This document shows, piece by piece, positions 7,259 to 14,767 of a stretch of DNA of 62,360 bases. The stretch spans positions 1 to 62,360 of the forward strand of contig JAILEY010000052.1 of assembly GCA_024687165.1 (NCBI GenBank). The letters are read 5' to 3'. Positions within the stretch are counted from its first letter, which is position 1, and every line of letters starts with the position of its first letter. Source of the DNA: Treponema sp. Lineage in GTDB: Bacteria > Spirochaetota > Spirochaetia > Treponematales > Treponemataceae. The notes under the pieces are model-generated. The model saw only the letters and a program-made list of their open reading frames with translations, was not told the DNA's origin and did not search any database. The position numbers were made by a program, and so were the translations under genes.

Positions 7259-7915
7259 TTAATCCGCAAGACTGACTTCAATTTTATCATCTTCTGGGTA
7301 ATATGAAATGCATATATCAATTTCATTTCCATTGTCAAGATAAGCAGTTCCGTTATACAGATTGTTGCCAAGATTTTCATCAATTTTAACTTTTCTGCAT
7401 TTTGCTGCATTTGATCCGTACATATTATGTGCAATTTTGCTTACGAGTTCAACGGATTCTTTTTCCAAAGTCCATCTGACTGAATTATATCCCAATACTA
7501 TTCCTATTATGAAAAATGGAACATAAACTACAGATAACAAAACAGGCTTTTTTACCCGCAGCATCAATTCTTTCAGTTTTTGAGGAGCATTACGAGAAAG
7601 TAAATCCTTTACCATTTTTGGAACTGAACAAATGATTCCGATGTTTATGGCTATTCCTATCACGACATGAACATAACCAGTATGCGTAATTAAATTATAT
7701 GTAATCGCATACATGTTGTATGTAAAAATTGCAACGGAAAGAATGGCTTCCCACCAGTCAAAAGTAAATCCTTTTTTCCCTTTTTCTTCACTTTCTGTTT
7801 TTACTTCTTCAACCTTTACTACGCTTACTGTTTCTTCATTTTCAACAGTAGTGCCGCATTCAGGACAAACTGTAGCGCCATCTTCCAGCTGTTTTCCGCA
7901 TTTTCCACAAAACAT
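7259..7915 (-). CDS. Zinc-ribbon membrane protein
   Basis: The 218-residue protein starts with a four-cysteine zinc ribbon (CGKCGK ... CPECG, residues 3-21), followed by an acidic/basic linker and two to four membrane helices (roughly 55-80, 85-105, 125-150). It then has a soluble C-terminal beta domain with TAYLDNGNEIDI. Such N-terminal zinc_ribbon_2 plus membrane architectures are common in Firmicutes and spirochetes and have no defined role. It has an AGGGGG ribosome site and follows the zinc-ribbon DUF898-like gene by 18 bp, so the two are one operon. Confidence 0.7.
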   Translation of the reverse strand: MFCGKCGKQLEDGATVCPECGTTVENEETVSVVKVEEVKTESEEKGKKGFTFDWWEAILSVAIFTYNMYAITYNLITHTGYVHVVIGIAINIGIICSVPKMVKDLLSRNAPQKLKELMLRVKKPVLLSVVYVPFFIIGIVLGYNSVRWTLEKESVELVSKIAHNMYGSNAAKCRKVKIDENLGNNLYNGTAYLDNGNEIDICISYYPEDDKIEVSLAD

Positions 7916-7933
7916 TTTTTTTCCCCCTAAATA

Positions 7934-8662
7934 TTATTTTATTAAACGTGTTCCGCATCCTGTGCAGAATTCGGTTCCTTCTTTAATTTCTTTGCCGCAT
8001 TTTGTGCAGAATCTGTTTTTTTGAAATAATTTTTTTGCTGCGAAATGCGTATGTTTGGTAATGAATTTTCTGATAAGATTTAAAAACCAAACTCCATAAA
8101 TACCGAACGTTATTGCAGACAGAATTGAACCTAAAATCCATGTGCCATAGAACTGAGAGCCTGTAGCATCAAATCTTAATCCTAAAGAACCATATTTTTT
8201 ATGTTCCTGTTCATATTTTACAATCTGTTTGTGTGCATACGGCAGAAGCAGTCCGAACGTAATTCCTGCGAGCAGTCCATACAGAAACAGTACTTTGAAA
8301 TATGGCCAGAAATCTGAATCAAAGCGACCGACTGTGTTGTTGTCATCAGCGAATACTGTGTTTTCTGCGCACCATTTTTCAGTTTTCCACGGTATGCAGA
8401 TAGAATAGATTCCAAAGGTACAGATTATTAAAATCCATCTGATGATCCATGAATTGAACAGCGCTCCTGCAGTTCCCGTGAACTTAAGTCGTCTTCCGTC
8501 AATTACAGTATGATTGATTTCATAACCGTATACCCAGCAGACATAGAACGGATAGCAGATGCCAATCGTTATTGTTGTCAGAAGAATTCCCGCATACCTT
8601 AAAAAATAGTCAGGCAGTGCGTATCCGTCATAAAAACTTTCACTTTTTTGAGATTCACTCAT
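7934..8662 (-). CDS. DUF898/YjgN-like membrane protein with C-terminal zinc ribbon
   Basis: The 242-residue protein has two copies of a two-helix repeat. Each has a glycine-rich TITIGICYPF- or AITFGIYGVWF-type helix after a beta segment with FTGTAGALF or FDATGSQFYGTW, as in DUF898 (YjgN) proteins. The C-terminus is a zinc ribbon, CTKCGKEI ... CTGCG, like that at the N-terminus of the next gene's product. The shared ribbon suggests the two proteins work together at the membrane, though no function is known. Start from a GGAGGTGA site. It is transcribed away from the XRE regulator at 8830. Confidence 0.7.
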   Translation of the reverse strand: MSESQKSESFYDGYALPDYFLRYAGILLTTITIGICYPFYVCWVYGYEINHTVIDGRRLKFTGTAGALFNSWIIRWILIICTFGIYSICIPWKTEKWCAENTVFADDNNTVGRFDSDFWPYFKVLFLYGLLAGITFGLLLPYAHKQIVKYEQEHKKYGSLGLRFDATGSQFYGTWILGSILSAITFGIYGVWFLNLIRKFITKHTHFAAKKLFQKNRFCTKCGKEIKEGTEFCTGCGTRLIK

Positions 8663-8829
8663 TTTTTATTCACCTCCGAATTAATTAACCTCAAAAGTTA
8701 AATTAATAATATCTTAATCCATAAAAGGTGAATTTTCAACTAAAAAATAACATAAGGGGTAAATTATTTATTAAGATAATACATATAAGGTTATTATTTT
8801 TAGCTTTTATAAAGCATATTATTTAGGCA

Positions 8830-9153
8830 ATGAATATAAAGGCTGTTTTTGGTGAAAACCTTAAAAAATATAGAAAGAAAAAGAATCTGTCTCAGGAACA
8901 GTTTGCAGAGAAACTCGACATTACAAACAAGCATTTGAGTGAGCTTGAAACCGGGAAAAGTTTTGTATCTGCTGAATTGCTTGAAAGGATTTCTGAAGTA
9001 TTAAGTGTTTCTGCTTCTGCACTTTTTTATGCTCCGAATGAAAATCTTGCTGATGAAAACTCATGGTCGAAAATTGAAAATATTTTAAATGAGGAATCAG
9101 AAAGAGCCTTGAATGCAGTTAAATTCAAACTGCGTGATTTAGGGTATCTTTGA
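8830..9153 (+). CDS. XRE family transcriptional regulator
   Basis: The 107-residue protein has a classical helix-turn-helix at residues 5-60 (FGENLKKYRKKKNLSQEQFA, then NKHLSELETGKSFVSAELLE) and a short acidic C-terminal helix region, with no obvious ligand domain. It is divergent from the two zinc-ribbon membrane genes across 167 bp of very AT-rich DNA with imperfect inverted TTAATTAAC/GTTAAATTAA motifs (about 8679-8709), a reasonable place for its own operator. Regulation of the neighbouring membrane genes is inference from position. Confidence 0.85.
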   Translation: MNIKAVFGENLKKYRKKKNLSQEQFAEKLDITNKHLSELETGKSFVSAELLERISEVLSVSASALFYAPNENLADENSWSKIENILNEESERALNAVKFKLRDLGYL

Positions 9154-9202
9154 TAAAATCTTCTTTATTTTTTTCTGTCTGCACTTTTATGAACAACCTT
9201 TC

Positions 9203-9718
9203 CTACGAGTTTCCGTTTACTTCATCGAGGAGTGCAACGTAGAGTGTAAGAAGATCTTTGTTTGAACGTCTTAATGATGATGCAATGCGTTTTGAAATTC
9301 TGTACATTACGTAGTAACCGAGCATGTAGTTTTCTTCACAAAGAGATTGAAAATCTTTTCCTGTGATGTACATGGTTCTGCAGTCTGTTAAAGCATAAAC
9401 AGAAGCTGAGCGATTGTCCTTGTCAATGAGTGCAACCTCTCCGAAAAAAACGTTCTGCTCTGAAGTAAGGTTTACAACAGCAAACTGATCATTTCCCGGA
9501 GTGTTCTTTTTAATCTGTACAGTTCCTTCGTGAAGAATGTACAGCGAGTCTCCAATGGCACCCTCTTTTAAAATCAAATCACCGGCTTTGAAGTTTTTGA
9601 ACTTGAGCTTTGAAAAAACTTTTTTCATCAGTTCAGCATGTTCCGGATTAGACGGATTGAAGTCAGAAAATATTTCAAGCTTGCATAATTTTTCAATGTA
9701 TTCCGGTTTGAATTCCAT
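9203..9718 (-). CDS. Cyclic nucleotide-binding domain protein without DNA-binding domain
   Basis: The 171-residue protein is almost entirely one cNMP-binding beta-barrel (residues 20-145) with FKAGDLILKEGAIGDSLYIL and the phosphate-cassette region FFGEVALIDKDNRSASVYA (Gly-Glu followed by Arg-Ser-Ala). The C-terminal helix ends RRSNKDLLTLYVALLDE, and no helix-turn-helix follows, so this is not a Crp-type regulator by itself. It may signal by binding a partner. Such single-domain proteins are frequent in treponemes. It converges with the XRE gene. Confidence 0.85.
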   Translation of the reverse strand: MEFKPEYIEKLCKLEIFSDFNPSNPEHAELMKKVFSKLKFKNFKAGDLILKEGAIGDSLYILHEGTVQIKKNTPGNDQFAVVNLTSEQNVFFGEVALIDKDNRSASVYALTDCRTMYITGKDFQSLCEENYMLGYYVMYRISKRIASSLRRSNKDLLTLYVALLDEVNGNS

Positions 9719-9778
9719 AATGGTGTCCTTAAATCAAAATTAGGTTCATGTAAAGAGTAGCATATTTAATCATTTCTG

Positions 9779-10384
9779 TCATTTTTCCCCCACAACAAAC
9801 AGTTCACCATCTCTTTTAAAAATAAACTTTGTGTTTTCAAGGATGGCATTTATAAAAGTTTCAAGCAGTTCGTAAAAGAGATTGATGTCTCCTTTGAATC
9901 GGTTCCAGCTTTTTTCGTGCATGCTGTTTATGCTTTTCCAGACAATTTCTTTTTCGCTGCTGCTGATTATTTCTTTTGTTGTATCTTCAATGTTTCCTTC
10001 AAGAATTATATTTTCAAGGAAAGAAACAGCGTTCTTCGGTGAGGCGATTTTGTCACTTTGATTTTGTTTTCCGATGTCGCGGAGAAAACTGCAGATTGCT
10101 TTTTTACAGTTCGGGTGGAGCATTGAAATCTGGATTACTGTCATTGCAAATCTGTCGCATGAAATTTTTGTGTAGAGTGAAAGAAATTCAAGCGGGGAAG
10201 ATGGATCTATAATCTGGTCAATTTCTCCTTCAGGGACGGCACCGCAGTTCATATCAAGATCATCTGTAAAATTTTTTAGTCCGCACTGCACTCCGTATGC
10301 TGCGATTGAATCCGTTATGCTGTTTATGAATTTTATTTTGTTGAAGTGAATGTTGATTTGGTCATGTGTAATTGTTTTGTCCAT
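9779..10384 (-). CDS. Conserved-looking hypothetical protein
   Basis: The 201-residue protein is mostly helical, with few special residues (CGLKNFTDDLDMNCGAVPEG near residues 34-53, and a Trp-rich EIVWKSINSMHEKSWNRFKG near 150). There is no signal peptide and no membrane helix. I do not recognise a family. It is divergent from the ttcA-like gene, and an ATG at 10384 starts it. A diffuse negative charge and lack of catalytic-type motifs suggest a binding or adaptor role, which is only a guess. Confidence 0.6.
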   Translation of the reverse strand: MDKTITHDQINIHFNKIKFINSITDSIAAYGVQCGLKNFTDDLDMNCGAVPEGEIDQIIDPSSPLEFLSLYTKISCDRFAMTVIQISMLHPNCKKAICSFLRDIGKQNQSDKIASPKNAVSFLENIILEGNIEDTTKEIISSSEKEIVWKSINSMHEKSWNRFKGDINLFYELLETFINAILENTKFIFKRDGELFVVGEK

Positions 10385-10428
10385 TGTGATTTCATTTTCT
10401 ACCTAATGTATTTTTTTTTCAACTGCAA

Positions 10429-10437
10429 TGATATAAT
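10429..10437 (+). promoter_or_regulatory. Extended -10 promoter of the ttcA-like gene
   Basis: TGATATAAT at 10429-10437 is an extended -10 box. Its last bases form an apparent ATG at 10436, so that ATG lies upstream of the expected transcript start (about 10444) and cannot be the start codon. This supports the start at 10463. Confidence 0.65.
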
Positions 10438-10462
10438 GTCTGAACTTTCAGGAAAGGATGCG

Positions 10463-11173
10463 ATGAAACTTCAGAAACTTTACAGCTATACAAGGCAGGC
10501 AATTCAGGATTTTAGCATGATTGAAGAGGGCGATAAAATTGCAGTCGGAATTTCTGGAGGTAAAGATTCGCTTGCACTTCTTTATTCTCTTGCGGGATTA
10601 CGAAATTTTTATCCGAAGAAATTCAGTATCATTGCCGTAACTGTAGATCTTGGCTTTGGAAATTTTGATCTTACTGAAATTAAAAAATTATGTGCTGAAC
10701 TTGAAGTTGAATATCACATTGAAAAAACTCAGATTGCAGAAATTTTAAAACAGAAAATTTCAAAAGGAACATACTGCTCTCTATGTGCAAAACTTAGAAA
10801 AGGTGCGCTCAATTCTTTTGCGAAAAATGCCGGTTGTAACAAAGTTGCTTATGCTCATCACAAAGATGATATGGTTGAGACGATGATGCTTTCTCTAATT
10901 TATGAAGGTCAGTTTTTTTCTTTTGCTCCTGTGATGTATTATAAGGAAGCAGAACTGACTGTAATCCGCCCGCTGATTTATGCAACCGAATGTGAACTCA
11001 AATGTTTCAAGGAAAAATATAATCTTCCTGTTGTAAAAAATCCCTGTCCGAATGACGGTATAACACGACGAGAATATATTAAAAATCTTGTGAATAAAAT
11101 AAACAGAGAAAACCGCGGTGCAAAAGATAAAATGTTCAACGCAATTTTAAAAGGAAAGATTTACGAATATTAA
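10463..11173 (+). CDS. TtcA/TilS-family PP-loop tRNA thiolation ATPase
   Basis: The protein has 236 residues from the ATG at 10463, chosen because AGGAAAGG lies just upstream and the earlier ATG falls in the -10 box. The PP-loop SGGKDS is at residues 31-36. The iron-sulfur type cysteine pair CSLC is followed by AKLRKGAL, HHKDDMVETMM gives the second nucleotide-site motif, and a third cysteine occurs in NPCPND. These are hallmarks of TtcA, which makes 2-thiocytidine in tRNA. The length is shorter than E. coli TtcA, so it could be a related thiolase acting on another position. Confidence 0.8.
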   Translation: MKLQKLYSYTRQAIQDFSMIEEGDKIAVGISGGKDSLALLYSLAGLRNFYPKKFSIIAVTVDLGFGNFDLTEIKKLCAELEVEYHIEKTQIAEILKQKISKGTYCSLCAKLRKGALNSFAKNAGCNKVAYAHHKDDMVETMMLSLIYEGQFFSFAPVMYYKEAELTVIRPLIYATECELKCFKEKYNLPVVKNPCPNDGITRREYIKNLVNKINRENRGAKDKMFNAILKGKIYEY

Positions 11174-11910
11174 ACATTGAGTTTTCTAAGATTCATCTGG
11201 CGGAATTTTATCGGTGTGAGGCCTGTTGTTTTTCTGAAAACTTCCGTGAAATAACTCTGGCTTGGAAACGCAAGAATATTTGAAATTTCAATCGGTGAAT
11301 AATCTGAATACATAAGCATCCGTTTTGCCGTATCGATTTTTTTGTTGCGTATATAATCACTTACAGTCTGTCCTGTTTCTTCTTTAAATAAGCGTGAAAA
11401 ATAAGACGGATTTAAATCAACATAACCTGCAAGAAGTGGAACTGTAATTTTTGTGTGAAGGTTGTCGTAAATATAATCGAGAGCAAGTGCTATATGCCGC
11501 GAACAGATTTTCTTTTTTCTTAAGGCCTGCATTCGTTTTGTGTAATCGATGCACATAGTTGTGTGAAGTTTTGAAATCGTTTCCGGGTCAGCAGCAACAT
11601 CAGCTTTATTTATATAGAAGTCACTTAAGGTGTAAGCGGTTGTAGTTTCCATTCCGCCTTCAATGCAGTAGCGTGCAACCATCGCCGTGGTAATTATAAA
11701 ATGATATCTTATGTGACGCAGAAAATTTTTTGAAAGCTGACCGAGATCTTTTTTTTCAAGAAGTGAAGTTTTGCAAAGCTCAGTAACTTTTGCTGCGTCT
11801 CCAAGCTGAATCATCGAATAAAATTCCAGCTCCGGATCATAAGGCGCATGAAGAACTTCATTTTCCCTGTTTAGATATTCCTGATAGACGATTTCCTTCT
11901 GTAAATCCAT
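11170..11910 (-). CDS. AraC family transcriptional regulator
   Basis: The protein has 246 residues from the ATG at 11910 (GGAG 7 bases upstream); a longer frame to 12078 has no ribosome site and begins with unlikely hydrophobic sequence. The C-terminal 100 residues are the AraC double helix-turn-helix (ITVPLLAGYVDLNPSYFSRL, then IEISNILAFPSQSYFTEVFR and GLTPIKFR). The N-terminal part is an unfamiliar helical sensor domain. It is divergent from two GH94 phosphorylases and so probably controls their use of a beta-glucoside. It overlaps ttcA-like by 4 bp at the 3' ends. Confidence 0.85.
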   Translation of the reverse strand: MDLQKEIVYQEYLNRENEVLHAPYDPELEFYSMIQLGDAAKVTELCKTSLLEKKDLGQLSKNFLRHIRYHFIITTAMVARYCIEGGMETTTAYTLSDFYINKADVAADPETISKLHTTMCIDYTKRMQALRKKKICSRHIALALDYIYDNLHTKITVPLLAGYVDLNPSYFSRLFKEETGQTVSDYIRNKKIDTAKRMLMYSDYSPIEISNILAFPSQSYFTEVFRKTTGLTPIKFRQMNLRKLNV

Positions 11911-12052
11911 AAAAAATCTCCAAAATTTACGTAATTTTATCATAATAACGATAAAAAAGTAATAAAAAAGATATGTTTCTGCTGATTTGTGAGCCATTAT
12001 TATAGCAGGGTAAAAAGCCTGAAAATCAATTTTTTTTACAGAGGTAATGCAC

Positions 12053-14746
12053 ATGTCAGAAATTAAGATTGTTGACAATGAAGTTTTTACTTTGGAAAGA
12101 CCAGAAAATTACAGCGGCTTGTATCTTCCGGTTGCAAATGAAAAAGGACTTAAAAGTTCTTTGACTGCGAATTTTGGTGGAGATGCAAAACTTAATCAGA
12201 ATGCATTTCTTCTTGAACCTGTGAGTGAAATCAATTTGCACAATAACAGAGGTGTGCGAAATATCTGGATTAATGTTGATGGTAAAGGCGCCTGGTCAGC
12301 AGTTGGTGCTTCTGCAGAGGAAGAAAATAAAAAGTTTACTGATGATCAGGATAAGAGCAAAATCACTGCGGGATTCATGTGGCAGACTGTAACTCGAGAA
12401 TCTGAAAAATATGGACTTGAAGCTTCTGTTACAGATTTTTCTCCTGTTGAATCAGATGTTGAAATTCTTCATTTTAAAATTACAAATAAATCTTCTGATG
12501 TTCAGCTTATTACTCCTGTTGCAGCAATTCCAGTTTATGGAAGAAGCGCTGATAATATTCGTGATCACCGCCACGTTACTGCAATGCTTCATCGTATTTC
12601 AACTTTTAAAAATGGCCTTGTTGTTAAGCCGACACTTTCTTTTGATGAGCGCGGACACAAAAAAAATAATCTTTCATATTTTGTATGCGGTGTAAGCGGA
12701 AAAGGTGAAGCTCCAAAAGATTTTTATACTCTTGTTGATTCGTTTATTGGTGAAGGTGGAACTCTTATTCGTCCTTATGCTGTTGTAAAAAATATTACTG
12801 GCGTTAGTGCGGGAAGTACTGCTGAAGGAAAAGAAGCAATGGGCGGAATCAGATTTGAAACACGCACACTTCTTGCAGGTGAAAGTGCAGAGTACACAAT
12901 CATTATGGGAATTACTGATGATTCAAAAGTTCCTGAAAAAATGACTGCAATTTATGATTCAACGGAAAAAGTTGAAAAAGCTCTTGAAGATTTGAAATCA
13001 TACTGGCATGAAAAAGTTAATGTAAGCTGCAGCACCGGCAACAAAGAAATGGACAGCCTTATGAAGTGGGTAAGCTTCCAGCCGTTCCTTAGAAGAATTT
13101 ACGGATGTTCATTTTTACCTCATCATGATTATGGAAGAGGCGGAAGAGGTTGGCGTGACTTGTGGCAGGACTGTCTTTCACTTTTGATTATGGATCCGAA
13201 AGATGTCCGCAAGATGATTGTAGATAATTACGGCGGTGTCAGAATTGACGGAACAAACGCAACAATCATCGGTTCAAAGCCTGGTGAATTTATTGCAGAC
13301 AGAAATGGAATTGCACGCGTATGGATGGATCATGGTGTATGGCCGTTTATTACAACTCAGCTTTACATCAATCAGACAGGGGACGTTGATGTGCTTAAAG
13401 AAAAAGCTTCGTACTTCAAAGATGAACAGTGCATGCGCGGAACTGAACTTGATAAAGAATGGTCAGCAGATTACGGTGTAAAGCAGAAATCAGCAGATGA
13501 TAAAGTTTATGAAGGAACAATTTTTGAACATATTCTTCTTGAAAATCTCTGCGCATTTTATGAAGTTGGTGAGCATAATCATATGAGACTTCGCGGTGCA
13601 GACTGGAACGATGCTCTTGATATGGCTGCAGATCGCGGAGAAAGTGTTGCGTTTACTGCAGCATATGCAGGCAACCTTAGCCAGATTGCGTCTCTTCTTC
13701 TGAAGCTTAAAAATGAATATGGCTGGAAGGAAATCAATCTTCTTGAAAGTATTAAAAATCTTATTAGCGATAATATTGATTATGACAGCGTTGATGCAAA
13801 AAAAACTCAGCTTGTAAAATATTTAAATGAATGTAAGCACAAGGTTTCCGGAAAAGTTGCAGCCTTTGATCCTGAAGAAATTGCCGCAGACCTTAAAAAG
13901 AAATCTGAATGGATTATGAATCACATCAGAAAAACTGAATGGATCAGCGGAAAGGATGAAGGCTGGTTTAACAGTTACTACGACAACGATGGCCAGGCTG
14001 TTGAAGGTTACTTTGATTCTGGAGTCAGAATGATGCTTACAGGTCAGGTGTTTACAATCATGAGCGGCACTGCACTTGAAAATCAGGTTAAGGACATTTG
14101 TAAAAGCGCGGATAAATACCTTTATAAAAAAGACATCGGCGGTTACAGACTTAATACAAATTTCCACGAAGAAAAATATAACATGGGCCGCATGTTCGGT
14201 TTTGCATACGGTGAAAAAGAAAATGGTGCAGTCTTCTCTCACATGGCTGTAATGTATGCAAACGCTTTGTATCAGCGTGGATTTGCAGCAGAAGGTTTTA
14301 AGGCTCTTAATACTCTTGCTCAGGCAGCTTTGAATTTTGAAACAAGTCGTATCTATCCTGGAATCCCTGAATATTTTGATGCTAAGGGAAGGGGCTTGTA
14401 TCATTATCTTACAGGGGCTGCAAGCTGGTTCCTGTTGACTTATGTTACTGAAGTTTATGGTGTAAAAGGCGAATACGGAAAATTTACAGTTTCACCAAAG
14501 CTCATGAGTGAACAGTTTGATTCAAATGGTAAAGCTTCAATCAGTCTTTCATTCGGTGGTAAAAAGTTCTTTGTTACAATCAGTAATCCGAAGAAAAAAA
14601 CTTTTGGCGAATACAAAGTAAAAGCAGCATCTTGTGATGGAAAAAATATTTTTACTGTTGAAGATGGAAGCGCAAAAATGGATAAGACAACATTGAGTTC
14701 ACTTGATGAATCAAAAACTCACACTGTAGAAGTTGAAGTTGAATAA
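12053..14746 (+). CDS. GH94-type glycoside phosphorylase (large form)
   Basis: The protein has 897 residues. The ATG at 12053 is taken because the AGAGG site at 12040-12044 is 8 bases away, while the ATG at 12047 is too near. It has an N-terminal beta-sandwich, then an (alpha/alpha)6 barrel with WRDLWQDCLSL, a VWMDHGVWPF stretch, and the catalytic-type RGADWNDALDM (DWND at 517-520). It ends with a jelly-roll that includes YHYLTGAASW. GH94 enzymes cleave beta-glucosides with phosphate to give sugar-1-phosphate. The length near 900 resembles laminaribiose-type or other non-cellobiose members, but the substrate cannot be read from sequence alone. Confidence 0.8.
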   Translation: MSEIKIVDNEVFTLERPENYSGLYLPVANEKGLKSSLTANFGGDAKLNQNAFLLEPVSEINLHNNRGVRNIWINVDGKGAWSAVGASAEEENKKFTDDQDKSKITAGFMWQTVTRESEKYGLEASVTDFSPVESDVEILHFKITNKSSDVQLITPVAAIPVYGRSADNIRDHRHVTAMLHRISTFKNGLVVKPTLSFDERGHKKNNLSYFVCGVSGKGEAPKDFYTLVDSFIGEGGTLIRPYAVVKNITGVSAGSTAEGKEAMGGIRFETRTLLAGESAEYTIIMGITDDSKVPEKMTAIYDSTEKVEKALEDLKSYWHEKVNVSCSTGNKEMDSLMKWVSFQPFLRRIYGCSFLPHHDYGRGGRGWRDLWQDCLSLLIMDPKDVRKMIVDNYGGVRIDGTNATIIGSKPGEFIADRNGIARVWMDHGVWPFITTQLYINQTGDVDVLKEKASYFKDEQCMRGTELDKEWSADYGVKQKSADDKVYEGTIFEHILLENLCAFYEVGEHNHMRLRGADWNDALDMAADRGESVAFTAAYAGNLSQIASLLLKLKNEYGWKEINLLESIKNLISDNIDYDSVDAKKTQLVKYLNECKHKVSGKVAAFDPEEIAADLKKKSEWIMNHIRKTEWISGKDEGWFNSYYDNDGQAVEGYFDSGVRMMLTGQVFTIMSGTALENQVKDICKSADKYLYKKDIGGYRLNTNFHEEKYNMGRMFGFAYGEKENGAVFSHMAVMYANALYQRGFAAEGFKALNTLAQAALNFETSRIYPGIPEYFDAKGRGLYHYLTGAASWFLLTYVTEVYGVKGEYGKFTVSPKLMSEQFDSNGKASISLSFGGKKFFVTISNPKKKTFGEYKVKAASCDGKNIFTVEDGSAKMDKTTLSSLDESKTHTVEVEVE

Positions 14747-14767
14747 TTTTTATACAAGGAGCATAAA

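Noticed and set aside
7934-9153. Toxin-antitoxin or prophage module around the zinc-ribbon and XRE genes
   Set aside because: The membrane proteins carry housekeeping-like zinc ribbons and no toxin motif, and no integrase or att-like repeat is nearby.
10346-10462. Longer N-terminus for the ttcA-like protein
   Set aside because: The extension covers the promoter (TGATATAAT) and is hydrophobic and Cys-rich, unlike TtcA. ATG 10463 has a good ribosome site.
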